64,000 nt of DNA, taken from contig NZ_BMPQ01000018.1 of NCBI RefSeq assembly GCF_014647675.1, positions 107,725 to 171,724 of the forward strand, in the 5' to 3' direction. Both the position numbers and the translations under genes were made by a program. Of the stretch, positions 15,839 through 23,626 are shown piece by piece. Within the stretch, counting starts at the first letter, position 1. Each line of letters begins with the position of its first letter. The notes below the pieces were generated by a model. That model made no database searches and had not been told where the DNA came from. It was given only the letters and a program-made list of their open reading frames with translations. The stretch comes from Streptomyces flaveus (GTDB lineage: Bacteria; Actinomycetota; Actinomycetes; Streptomycetales; Streptomycetaceae).

Positions 15839-16573
15839 ATGAGCCCCGCCGAAGGCGACCGTGACACCCAGCGCATCCTGATCGTCGACGACGAGCCCGC
15901 CGTGCGTGAAGCACTCCAGCGCAGCCTCGCCTTCGAGGGATACGACACCGAGGTCGCCGTCGACGGTGCGGACGCCCTGGAGAAGGCGACCGCGTACCAG
16001 CCCGACCTGGTCGTCCTCGACATCCAGATGCCCCGCATGGACGGACTGACGGCCGCGCGACGCATCCGCGGGGCCGGCGACATGACGCCGATCCTGATGC
16101 TGACGGCCCGCGACACGGTCGGCGACCGCGTGACCGGGCTCGACGCCGGCGCCGACGACTACCTGGTCAAGCCCTTCGAACTCGACGAGCTCTTCGCCCG
16201 TATCCGCGCCCTGCTGCGCCGCAGCTCGTACGCGGCGTCCATCGCGGGCGCCACCCAGGACGACGAGGCCATGACCTTCGCCGACCTCCGCATGGACCTC
16301 GCCACGCGCGAGGTCACGCGGGGCGGGCGGCAGGTGGAGCTGACCCGCACGGAGTTCACGCTCCTTGAGATGTTCATGGCGCACCCGCGCCAGGTCCTCA
16401 CCCGCGAGCAGATCCTCAAGGCGGTCTGGGGCTTCGACTTCGAGCCCTCCTCCAACTCCCTTGACGTGTACGTCATGTACCTGCGCCGCAAGACCGAGGC
16501 GGGCGGGGAACCGCGCCTCGTGCACACGGTGCGGGGTGTCGGGTATGTGCTGCGATCGGGTGGCGCGGAATGA
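15839..16573 (+). CDS. OmpR-family response regulator (MprA-like)
   Basis: 244 residues. Receiver domain with acidic pocket Asp17/Asp18, phospho-acceptor Asp61 (VVLDIQMP) and Lys in KPFE, then an OmpR-type winged helix (LTRTEFTLLEMF, SNSLDVYVMYLRRK). ATG 15839 has GAGGAA 10 nt upstream and is preferred over the upstream ATG that lies in the 10-bp repeats. The stop overlaps the kinase start by 4 nt (ATGA). It probably controls htrA through the direct repeats at 14250-14282. Confidence 0.93.
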   Translation: MSPAEGDRDTQRILIVDDEPAVREALQRSLAFEGYDTEVAVDGADALEKATAYQPDLVVLDIQMPRMDGLTAARRIRGAGDMTPILMLTARDTVGDRVTGLDAGADDYLVKPFELDELFARIRALLRRSSYAASIAGATQDDEAMTFADLRMDLATREVTRGGRQVELTRTEFTLLEMFMAHPRQVLTREQILKAVWGFDFEPSSNSLDVYVMYLRRKTEAGGEPRLVHTVRGVGYVLRSGGAE

Positions 16574-18036
16574 AGGGAGCCCCGAAGGTCGTACGGCGCC
16601 TGCGGTCGCTGCCGATTCGCTCGCGCTTGGCGTTGCTGGTGGCGGCGGCGGTGGCGTTCGCGGTGGCGGCGGTTTCGGTGGCTTGTTGGTTCATTGTGCA
16701 GAAGAAGCTGTACGACGAGTTGGACGACGATCTGCAGGCGAAGGCAGGCAGATCGCAGGAGATCACCGACGTACAGACGCTCCTCAACACATGCCCCGAG
16801 GCGCCGACGGGTCCGGCCGGTTGGCAGCGGCCCGACTACTACCTGCAGCTGGTCAAGGCGGACGGCACAGCCTGCGTCGCCTCGAACTCCGCGGGAACGG
16901 TGAATGTCGTCAGCAGCGACATCAAGGTGATGGAGAACGCCAAACCCGGCCAGGGGATGTACCGCGACGGCCACGACAGCGAAGGTCGACCCGTGAGGGT
17001 GCTGACCATACCGCTGGTCGTCAGTGTGGGCCCCGGCGCTCGGGCCGTGTCCGATGACGCCGCTTTCCTTATCGCCTACCCCCTCAAGAGCACCCAGTCC
17101 ACCCTCAACGAACTGGCCCTTCTCCTCCTCGCCGTCTCCGGCATAGGAGTGGTGGGCGCCGGAGTAACCGGCCTGTGGGTAGCCCGCGCCGGTCTCCGCC
17201 CCGTGGACCAACTCACCGACGCGGTCGAGCACGTGGCCCGAACCGAAGACCTCACCATCCGCATCCCGGTGGAGGACGACAGCGAGGACGAGGTCGCCCG
17301 CCTCTCCCGCTCCTTCAACTCGATGACCGCGTCCCTGGCTTCCTCCCGCGACCTGCAACAGCAACTGATCGCGGACGCCGGCCACGAACTCCGTACGCCC
17401 CTCACCTCACTCCGTACGAACATCGAACTCCTCACCCGCAGCGAGGAGACGGGCCGCGCGATCCCGCCCGCGGACCGCAAGGCGCTGCTCGCATCCGTGA
17501 CGGCCCAGATGAGCGAACTGGCCTCCCTGATCGGCGACTTGCAGGAACTGTCCCGCTCGGACTCGGGCCAGCAGGGCGACCGCGTCCAGGTACTGGACCT
17601 CCAGGAAACGGTGGAGTCGGCGCTGCGCCGCGCCCGCCTGCGCGGCCCGGAACTGACGATCACGGCGGACCTCCAGCCCTGGTACGTACGCGCCGAACCG
17701 ACAGCGCTGGAACGGGCGATCGTGAACGTCCTCGACAACGCGGTGAAGTTCAGCCCCGACGGCGCCACGATCGACGTAAACCTCAAAGCGGGCGAACTGA
17801 CGGTCCGAGACCACGGCCCCGGCATCCCAACGGAGGACCTCCCCCACGTCTTCGACCGCTTCTGGCGCTCCCCGTCCGCCCGCGCCCTCCCCGGCTCGGG
17901 TCTGGGCCTGTCGATCGTGGCGCGTACGGTCCAACAGGCGGGCGGCGAGGTGACATTGACGTCGGCGGAGGGCGGCGGCACGGTGGCTACGATCCGGCTG
18001 CCGGGGGCGGCTACTCCTCCGCCGGGGGCAGCGTAA
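16570..18036 (+). CDS. Sensor histidine kinase (MprB-like)
   Basis: 488 residues: transmembrane helix 19-42, a ~135-residue extracytoplasmic sensor region with two Cys (75 and 102), transmembrane helix 181-206, HAMP, then a HisKA H-box with phospho-acceptor His272 (AGHELRTPLTSL) and an HATPase domain (NVLDNAVKFS, DHGPGIP, GSGLGLSI). It is translationally coupled to its regulator. The pair with the upstream protease resembles MprAB/PepD, which senses envelope stress. Its 3' end overlaps the convergent gene at 18011-18370 by 26 nt. Confidence 0.93.
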   Translation: MKGAPKVVRRLRSLPIRSRLALLVAAAVAFAVAAVSVACWFIVQKKLYDELDDDLQAKAGRSQEITDVQTLLNTCPEAPTGPAGWQRPDYYLQLVKADGTACVASNSAGTVNVVSSDIKVMENAKPGQGMYRDGHDSEGRPVRVLTIPLVVSVGPGARAVSDDAAFLIAYPLKSTQSTLNELALLLLAVSGIGVVGAGVTGLWVARAGLRPVDQLTDAVEHVARTEDLTIRIPVEDDSEDEVARLSRSFNSMTASLASSRDLQQQLIADAGHELRTPLTSLRTNIELLTRSEETGRAIPPADRKALLASVTAQMSELASLIGDLQELSRSDSGQQGDRVQVLDLQETVESALRRARLRGPELTITADLQPWYVRAEPTALERAIVNVLDNAVKFSPDGATIDVNLKAGELTVRDHGPGIPTEDLPHVFDRFWRSPSARALPGSGLGLSIVARTVQQAGGEVTLTSAEGGGTVATIRLPGAATPPPGAA

Positions 18037-18370
18037 GAGGCTCGGCTTCTTGCCAGAAGACCTCTTCGATCACGATCTGGGGATCTTCGGTTCGGCGGAC
18101 GAAGCTGTACTTCAGCCAGCCGTTTCCGTTGTCGAACAAGCAGACGTGGCGGCCCTTCGGATCAGTGGACCGGACCGGCACGACCCTCATGCCCTCGGGA
18201 TGCCCGGCATCAGCATCGATGCCACGGAAATACGGGTCTTTCGCCGTGACCAGTTCGGCACGCGCCGCGAGGACGATCTCACGAACATGCTCGGGCAGCG
18301 CCTCGAAGATGGCGAGAGCGTCGATCCGCCAGTCCGCTTGCCAAGGCGGCCCCATGAATCCATCAGTCAC
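18011..18370 (-). CDS. Putative RelE-like toxin (partner of DUF6247)
   Basis: 119 residues starting at GTG 18370, in a GTGA overlap with the upstream DUF6247 gene. It has a helix-rich first half (WRIDALAIFEALPEHVREI, VLAARAELVTAKDP) and a strand-rich second half (CLFDNGNGWLKYSFVRRT, QIVIEEVFWQ). This is the order of elements in RelE/ParE-type ribonuclease toxins, but no catalytic residues can be named with confidence. Tight overlap with a small acidic protein gene supports a toxin-antitoxin reading. It could equally be an uncharacterised DUF. Confidence 0.5.
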   Translation of the reverse strand: MTDGFMGPPWQADWRIDALAIFEALPEHVREIVLAARAELVTAKDPYFRGIDADAGHPEGMRVVPVRSTDPKGRHVCLFDNGNGWLKYSFVRRTEDPQIVIEEVFWQEAEPLTLPPAEE

Positions 18371-18717
18371 TCGCCGGGCTCCAGTTCTCGGACCCGGTGA
18401 TGAATCTTCGCTGCCTCTTCGAGGAGGGCCTTCGCTTCGGCGATGTCGGTGCACTCGTATGCGGCCCGGTGTTCAAGATCGCGAACGTGCGAGTCCAGCT
18501 CGGGGTCGCGGGCGAGGGCGTACTCACCCCACCAGAGGGCCATGAACGCAGGCACCGGACCGATGTCGTAGGCGTCGGCGATCGCCCACTTCCAGTGCGC
18601 GTCGAAATCCGGGAGAAGTTCGGGAGTGTGCTCGGCGATGGCCCTGCGCAGCGCCTTCGGGGTCCGCTCGGGCATGGGGGGGACAATCGGATCGGGTCCC
18701 GCAGCGTGGGCAGCCAT
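18367..18717 (-). CDS. DUF6247-family protein, copy 1 (putative antitoxin)
   Basis: 116 residues with the DUF6247 pattern: PPMPERTPKALRRAIAEHTP, a Trp-rich middle (FMALWWGEYALARDPEL) and a C-terminal helix ending VRELEPGE. It has AAGGAGG 9 nt before the ATG. The next gene starts inside its stop codon. About 87% of the aligned residues match copy 2 (19305-19643). Role as antitoxin is inferred from gene order and overlap only. Confidence 0.65.
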   Translation of the reverse strand: MAAHAAGPDPIVPPMPERTPKALRRAIAEHTPELLPDFDAHWKWAIADAYDIGPVPAFMALWWGEYALARDPELDSHVRDLEHRAAYECTDIAEAKALLEEAAKIHHRVRELEPGE

Positions 18718-18764
18718 GAGCGATGTCCTCCTTCGACGCGCCGTGTCTACGACCATAGCCGCGC

Positions 18765-19025
18765 TCACCGTCCCCGCGCGGATTGTTCGCGCACCGGCTC
18801 TGCCGGAGACGGCAGGCCCTGGGCGCGGGTCTTCTCGGCGGCCAGGGCGTACAGGTTGGCCCGTACGTCCGGCCCTTGAGCGAGTTCCTCGTCGGTCAGC
18901 GGACAACTCATCCGCTCGCGCAGTGCCTCGCGCACTGTCTCGCGAATCGCGGCGACCCGTTCGGCGAGCCGAGCGGCGGTGAGCTGCTGAGCCGCCGAGG
19001 GATCTTTGGTCGTGATCTCTGCCAT
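18765..19025 (-). CDS. Hypothetical protein (86 aa)
   Basis: A charged, helix-rich 86-residue protein (AAQQLTAARLAERVAAIRETVREAL) with no recognised domain. It lies 47 bp upstream of the DUF6247 copy 1 gene on the same strand and could be in its operon. The start is weakly supported; GGTGAG lies 3 nt from the ATG. Confidence 0.5.
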   Translation of the reverse strand: MAEITTKDPSAAQQLTAARLAERVAAIRETVREALRERMSCPLTDEELAQGPDVRANLYALAAEKTRAQGLPSPAEPVREQSARGR

Positions 19026-19146
19026 GAACTCACCGTGACGGGACCGCACGCCTTCCCGTCCCGGTTTCTCGCCCACTTCACCCGATGGCGTTCACACCCG
19101 CCTCGCCCTTGACTACGCCGTCGCCAGAGGGCGCCCTTGGGGGCAT

Positions 19147-19206
19147 GGCTGTTGCGCGAGATTGTGACACTTACACGTGTAAGTGTCACAATCTCGCGCA
19201 ACAGCC
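19147..19206. repeat. 60-bp perfect palindrome, copy A
   Basis: Two 30-bp arms meet with no loop; the centre reads ACTTACAC|GTGTAAGT flanked by TTGTGAC and GTCACAA. No T-tract follows. A near copy lies at 23472-23531, and the ~45 nt to its right are also shared. See findings. Confidence 0.95.
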
Positions 19207-19304
19207 CACCCACCCTCACCCCTCAGCAGACGACGCGGTCTGAGCCCTGGACACCGTGATGGACCCTCCAGCCCATCTGCTGGCGCGGCTCTATAAGCCC
19301 TCAG

Positions 19305-19643
19305 TCACTCGCCGGGCTCCAGTTCTCGGACCCGGTAGTGAATCTTCGCCGCCTCTTCGAGGAGGGCTTTGGCTTCGGCGATGTCGGTGCACTCGTACGC
19401 GGCTCGGTGCTCGAGATCGCGAACATGCGCGTCCAGCTTGAGGTCGCGGGCGATGGCGTACTGACCCCACCAGCGGGCCATGAACGCCGACACGGGACCG
19501 AGGTCGTAGGTGTCGGCGATCGCGCGCTTCCAGTGCGTGTCGAAGTCCGGGAGAAGTTCCGGAGTATGCACTGCGATGGCCCTGCGCAGCGCCTTCGGGG
19601 TCCGCTCCGGCATGGGAGGGACGACCGGTTGGGGTTCGCTCAT
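19305..19643 (-). CDS. DUF6247-family protein, copy 2 (solitary)
   Basis: 112 residues, paralogous to copy 1. The start (ATG 19643 or TTG 19649) has no clear ribosome site, unlike copy 1. At the 3' end, the partner's GTG start is preserved, but reads VTEGL then stop, so the putative toxin is missing. It lies 34 bp before the DUF397 gene's end in the same direction. It may be an orphan antitoxin or a decaying gene. Confidence 0.6.
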   Translation of the reverse strand: MSEPQPVVPPMPERTPKALRRAIAVHTPELLPDFDTHWKRAIADTYDLGPVSAFMARWWGQYAIARDLKLDAHVRDLEHRAAYECTDIAEAKALLEEAAKIHYRVRELEPGE

Positions 19644-19677
19644 GGTCAAGGCGTGGCTGCGCAGCTGAGATCGGGGA

Positions 19678-19881
19678 TCACGCGGTCTCCTTCACGCCAC
19701 CCACGAACGCGGACCACGACGACGCCCCGAAGACCAGCACGCCGCCCTCCGGGATCTTGCTGTCGCGGACCGGGACTATGCCGGGGTAGCCGTCGGCGAC
19801 CTCGAGGCAGTCGTTGTCTCCCCCTTCGCTGTAGCTCGACTTGTGCCAGGCAGCGGTGCTGAGGTCGGGGGTGTGCGTCAT
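19678..19881 (-). CDS. DUF397 protein (WhiJ-module partner)
   Basis: 67 residues with the DUF397 core: WHKSSYSEGGDNDCLEVA, then VPVRDSKIPEGGVLVFGASSWSAFVGGV. DUF397 proteins pair with XRE regulators and affect development or antibiotic production in Streptomyces. Its ATG overlaps the upstream XRE stop by 4 nt, with GGAGG 10 nt away. Confidence 0.9.
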   Translation of the reverse strand: MTHTPDLSTAAWHKSSYSEGGDNDCLEVADGYPGIVPVRDSKIPEGGVLVFGASSWSAFVGGVKETA

Positions 19882-20702
19882 GATCGGTGCTCCTCCAGTA
19901 CGTCCCGGATCAACGCAAGCGAGTCCGACGGGGACAGCGCCAGGTCGCGGAGCCGATCGTAGGACAGTCGGTGCCGCAGGACTTCGTCCAGATCCTCGAT
20001 CAACCGGCTGCAACCGTTGCCTTCCTTGTAGGCAACAGCGCTTCCGTCCTGCTGCCAGAGCAGTGTCAGAGACCCGTTCATATGGTGGTGCGCGCCCGCG
20101 GAGAACGGCAGTACCTGGAGCGCCAGGTTGGGCCGCATCGCGGCTGACTCAAGGCGAAGCAGCTGGTCGCGCCAGGTCTCACCGTCAGCGGCAGGGCGCC
20201 GTAGCGCGAACTCGTCCATGATGATGCGGACGTCGGGCTCCGGCTTCTGACGTAGGAGGTACTGCCGACCCAGCCGTGCTGCCACCTGTTCCTCGATGGC
20301 CTCGTCACCGCCAGCCGTTGTCTGGGCCCCAGACAACACCCCCCGGGCGAAATCCTCGGTCTGCAGGAGCCCTGGAATTCCCGGCGAGAACTTCTGCATA
20401 ACTCGAGCCGTCGCCTCCAGTCCCATGAACTCCTTGTACTGGTCCTTGAAGGCATCGAACCGCGCCGCATGCCAATGCCGAACCAGCAGGTCACCGGCCC
20501 CGTAATACCCGTCCAGGTCCTCCATCACCGTCACCTTGGACAGCCGCTCACCCGACTCCAGTCGGCTCAAATAGCTCTTCTCGTACCCGGTCTCGTCGGC
20601 CAACTGCCCCAGTGACTTCCCGGCCTTCTCCCGCAGGACCTTCAGTGTCTGCCCGAGCATCGCCCGCCCGGAAACCGGCTCAGCGTCAACCTTTTCGCCC
20701 AC
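19878..20702 (-). CDS. XRE-family regulator (WhiJ-like, Scr1-type)
   Basis: 274 residues: an N-terminal helix-turn-helix (LGQTLKVLREKAGKSLGQLA, GYEKSYLSRLESGERL) followed by the DUF5753-type C-terminal domain (SPGIPGLLQTEDFARGVL, MNGSLTLLWQ). These regulators pair with DUF397 proteins, as here. GTG 20702 with GGAGGGG upstream is preferred. It is divergent from two small genes; the shared 137-bp region holds candidate operators. Confidence 0.9.
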   Translation of the reverse strand: MGEKVDAEPVSGRAMLGQTLKVLREKAGKSLGQLADETGYEKSYLSRLESGERLSKVTVMEDLDGYYGAGDLLVRHWHAARFDAFKDQYKEFMGLEATARVMQKFSPGIPGLLQTEDFARGVLSGAQTTAGGDEAIEEQVAARLGRQYLLRQKPEPDVRIIMDEFALRRPAADGETWRDQLLRLESAAMRPNLALQVLPFSAGAHHHMNGSLTLLWQQDGSAVAYKEGNGCSRLIEDLDEVLRHRLSYDRLRDLALSPSDSLALIRDVLEEHRS

Positions 20703-20715
20703 GTCACCCCTCCCC

Positions 20716-20803
20716 GTTGCCTGCGCGGCAGACAACACCAAACCTCTTCCGCAGCGTACGTCGCATCCGTGACGATCGAGACACGAACGGTAATCACCGC
20801 TCG
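20716..20803. promoter_or_regulatory. Candidate operators of the XRE/DUF397 module
   Basis: Two imperfect inverted repeats in the divergent intergenic region: GTTGCCTGC...GCAGACAAC (20716-20736, 8/9 matched) and CGAACGGT...ACCGCTCG (20784-20803, 7/8). Both lie close to the start codons they would control. Confidence 0.35.
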
Positions 20804-20839
20804 TCACGACGACGCCAACAGGCAAGAAGGAGCGCCGAC

Positions 20840-21169
20840 ATGAGCACACGTATCGCGGAACTCTGCGAGTCACTGCTGCGGGCCTTGCTACGAGTACTGC
20901 TGCCCGCACGCGGCCGCCATCGAGCGACCTCGCCCCAACCGCCCTACAGGGAAATGCCGTTGGCGACTCCTCCGCCGCCTTGCCCTCACCGCCCCCTCGG
21001 CGTATGGCCCTACGGGCACAACACCCATCTCGTACGGTCCTACCTCCTCACCCCGGAGGAGCGTCGCGAACGACGATTGCAACGCCAGCGCCGCCGCGAG
21101 CTCTGGCTGGCCGTGCAGGGCATCGACATCGGCCCCCGCCACATCCACGGAGTGGAGCTCCCCGCATGA
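20840..21169 (+). CDS. Hypothetical protein (109 aa), coupled to next gene
   Basis: Starts at ATG 20840 with AAGGAG 8 nt upstream. The protein is basic and Pro-rich, with HLVRSYLLTPEERRERRLQR and no recognised domain. It is divergent from the XRE gene and overlaps the next gene by 4 nt (ATGA). Similar small genes often accompany XRE/DUF397 modules in Streptomyces (memory). Function unknown. Confidence 0.65.
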   Translation: MSTRIAELCESLLRALLRVLLPARGRHRATSPQPPYREMPLATPPPPCPHRPLGVWPYGHNTHLVRSYLLTPEERRERRLQRQRRRELWLAVQGIDIGPRHIHGVELPA

Positions 21170-21480
21170 CAACCCTCCGCCTGCTGCCCTGGACGACCCC
21201 CGAGGGCAAGCCCTGCTACCTCAGCACCGACAACGACGAGAGCAGACTCTCCCTGCTCGCCGACGACGTCGAAGCAGCCCAACTCCACTCCGGGGAACAG
21301 GTACTCGCAGGAGCCAAAGCGGTGCTCGCAGACGCCAAGGCCGGCGAACGAGCCGTGCGCTTCGCGCTCACGAGGGCGGCGGAGTCCCTGGGGGACGTAC
21401 TCCGTATCGCGGCCAGCCGAGGCGCACGCATCCAGATGACCGATTGCCGAACCGGACCGAGTCAGACCGGAGCAGACTGA
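21166..21480 (+). CDS. Hypothetical protein (104 aa)
   Basis: Translationally coupled to the 109-aa gene. It starts MTTLRLLPWTTPEGKPCYL and has a helical, Ala-rich C-terminal half (LAGAKAVLADAKAGERAVRF). It is cytoplasmic by sequence. The combination resembles accessory genes near WhiJ-type regulators; no activity can be named. Confidence 0.65.
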   Translation: MTTLRLLPWTTPEGKPCYLSTDNDESRLSLLADDVEAAQLHSGEQVLAGAKAVLADAKAGERAVRFALTRAAESLGDVLRIAASRGARIQMTDCRTGPSQTGAD

Positions 21481-21501
21481 CGCGGCCCGGAAGGGCCGGT
21501 C

Positions 21502-22626
21502 TCAGCCCGCCTGTGACGGTGTCTGCTTCATGCCGTCGACCACGGCGCGGTTCTTGATGGCCATGGTAAAGGTCACCGTGCCGGGCTTGATCAGGGCTTC
21601 CTCTCCCTTGAGCTGCTTCACCTGGACGCTGCGCTCGCCAAGGTAGACATGGGTCTTCCTGTCGAAGATCCACTCCTCGCGCTGCCCGCTCATCTCGTCC
21701 AGCCGGGCCACCGCCACCCCGTGCCGACCGGCCGCGTCCACCGCGTCGTCGACGACGACCACGCCGGGAATCCTGGCGGCGGCCTCGAACAGTGCCGAGT
21801 AGAGCTCCGGCGGCGGGTAGCTCTCGCTGAGCAGGTCACCGATGGTGGCGAAGGCCTGCTGATCGGGGGAGTTCCCCTGCCCCTTGGTCTCCTTGTAGAT
21901 CTTGGCCAGCAGTGCGTCGGGGTCGGTGGTCAGCTTGGCCAGGTAGTCGTACGACGGACCGCCCAGATCCGCCTTCGGGGTGTTGCCCTGCTCGTCGGGC
22001 AGGCTCAGGGTCTCGCCCTCCGGGCTGTCGTTGACGGCGGGGTCGATCAGCCAGCCCTTGACGCCGTCCGGGGACTGCCAGATCTGGCGGCGGTGCAGTT
22101 TGTGGCTGGCCAGGCTGGTCTTGTCGTCGACGGTCTTCAGGAAGGTGTCGGCCGCCACGGACTCGATGTAGATGTACTGGCCGGGCTTGACGGTCGGGTG
22201 GTCGCTCTCGGCCGCCGCCAATGAGATCTGGTCGATCAGCTGAGGCACTCCCTTCGTGGTCGCGGTACCGAGGTCAGTGGTCAGGGCCGGGCCGGTGGCG
22301 ACGCCGCTCTCCCGCACTCCCTCGCCACCGCCGGATGTCACCATCCCGGCGACGACGACCGCGGACAGGGCGACCGCCATCGCGGGCAGCGTGATCGCGG
22401 GGCGTGGCAGCCGGAATCGCCGTGCCTTCCCGGGCGCCGCCGTGGCCGCCGTGTGCTCTTCCCGCTCTTTCCGCTCTTCCCGCTGGATCTGCTCGTGGAT
22501 CTGGGCCATCAGGCGCTCCCTCTGGAATTCATGGCGGCCCGTCGGCAGGTCACGCGCCGTCTGGGCCAGCAGCTGTGCCTCCTGGTCCCACTCGGCAGGG
22601 TGCTGCCGGGACGTGTTCGCGTTCAT
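21502..22626 (-). CDS. CU044_5270-family membrane protein, probable anti-sigma partner
   Basis: 374 residues. An ~80-residue cytoplasmic N-terminus rich in Glu/Arg/Gln helix (QRERLMAQIHEQIQREERKE) precedes one transmembrane helix (about 76-96, LPAMAVALSAVVVAGMVTSG) and a large extracytoplasmic domain. This is the layout of CU044_5270-family proteins encoded directly after ECF sigma factors. It overlaps the sigma gene by 4 nt. An anti-sigma role is inferred from position and topology. Confidence 0.8.
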   Translation of the reverse strand: MNANTSRQHPAEWDQEAQLLAQTARDLPTGRHEFQRERLMAQIHEQIQREERKEREEHTAATAAPGKARRFRLPRPAITLPAMAVALSAVVVAGMVTSGGGEGVRESGVATGPALTTDLGTATTKGVPQLIDQISLAAAESDHPTVKPGQYIYIESVAADTFLKTVDDKTSLASHKLHRRQIWQSPDGVKGWLIDPAVNDSPEGETLSLPDEQGNTPKADLGGPSYDYLAKLTTDPDALLAKIYKETKGQGNSPDQQAFATIGDLLSESYPPPELYSALFEAAARIPGVVVVDDAVDAAGRHGVAVARLDEMSGQREEWIFDRKTHVYLGERSVQVKQLKGEEALIKPGTVTFTMAIKNRAVVDGMKQTPSQAG

Positions 22627-23312
22627 CGGTTTCCTTCCTGTGCGGGCCGGATCGCGTTCATGTGTTCGCCTCTTGTCTGTCGGGCGGGGCGCGGTCCTTC
22701 CCGATTCCCGCGAACTTTCTTGAGTGCGACTTCCGGGGCGGTGCGGGCCAACTCTCCTTCATATGACGTCAGTTGGGCCTCGGCGATGGCCCGTACCTTC
22801 TTGCGGGCGCGGGAGAGCCGGGAGGCGACGGTGCCCACCGGAATGCCCAGCGCCTCCGCCGCGGCCTCGTAGTCCAGGCCCTCTCCCAGGCAGAGCGCGA
22901 TGACCTCACGCTCAGGCCTGCGCAGGGCGGCCAGCGCGGTGAGGGCGGTGGTGAGGCGTTGGCGGTCGTCGACGCGGTCGGCGACCTCCTCGGCGTGGTC
23001 GGGCACGGAGAGTTCCGCCGCCGCGGCGGCGTTCGCGGCACGGCGGTAGCGCCGGTTGCTGCGGTACTGGTTGCGTGCCGTGTTCGTGGCGATGCCCAGC
23101 AGCCAGGGCCGTAGGGAACCGCCCTCGGGGTCGACTCTGTCCCGCAGCCGCCACGCCTCCATGAAGGTCGCGGCCATCACGTCCTCGGCCGTCGACCAGT
23201 CCGCGGTCAGCCGGAACGCGTGGTTGTAGACCGCGCGGGAGTACGTGTCGAAGAGCTCGGCGTAAGCGCTCGAATCCCCGGCCCGTACCCGGGTTCGTAT
23301 ATGAGTGGTCAC
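22623..23312 (-). CDS. ECF RNA polymerase sigma factor
   Basis: 229 residues from the GTG chosen. Region 2 (AYAELFDTYSRAVYNHAFRL, WSTAEDVMAATFMEAWRL) and region 4 (LRRPEREVIALCLGEGLDYE, ALGIPVGTVASRLSRARKKV) are complete. The tail of about 45 residues after region 4 is basic. Longer starts reach 23495 and run through the edge of the palindrome, but lack ribosome sites. It forms an operon with the CU044_5270-type gene, which probably controls it. Confidence 0.9.
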   Translation of the reverse strand: MTTHIRTRVRAGDSSAYAELFDTYSRAVYNHAFRLTADWSTAEDVMAATFMEAWRLRDRVDPEGGSLRPWLLGIATNTARNQYRSNRRYRRAANAAAAAELSVPDHAEEVADRVDDRQRLTTALTALAALRRPEREVIALCLGEGLDYEAAAEALGIPVGTVASRLSRARKKVRAIAEAQLTSYEGELARTAPEVALKKVRGNREGPRPARQTRGEHMNAIRPAQEGNR

Positions 23313-23471
23313 CTCTATGAGCTGTACGGCACGAGGCACCGCCTTCCCGTGACGTGCGTCACAAGGTGGTTGGGACGGTTGGGATGCCGGGTCTGCCCGC
23401 CCGGAACGGGCCGTACGAGCCTCGTACGCCGCCTCCGCGATTTCGTACATCAACTGTCCGTCGGGAGGCAT

Positions 23472-23531
23472 GGCTGTCGCGCGAAGTTGTGACACTTACA
23501 CGTATAAGTGTCACAACTTCGCGCAACAGCC
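23472..23531. repeat. 60-bp palindrome, copy B
   Basis: 28 of 30 arm positions pair. It shares its left arm type and centre with copy A at 19147-19206, and about 45 nt to the right (from CACCCACCC to CTGAGC) are nearly identical. It lies between the sigma gene and the ATP-grasp gene. Confidence 0.9.
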
Positions 23532-23626
23532 CACCCACCCCCACCCCTCAGCAGACGACGTGGCCTGAGCGCGGGCGGAGCTCGGCGCGTGGGTAGGTTG
23601 GTGGCCACCGACCCAGGAGTTGCCCC

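Noticed and set aside
19147..19206. BldD-type operator inside the palindrome
   Set aside because: TTAC and GTAA are separated by 4 nt, while the BldD motif needs about 6.
19147..19206. Ordinary rho-independent terminator
   Set aside because: No T-run, a length far beyond normal stems, and a matching copy elsewhere.
23313..23495. N-terminal extension of the ECF sigma factor
   Set aside because: Extends into a palindrome, has no ribosome site and gives a non-family leader.
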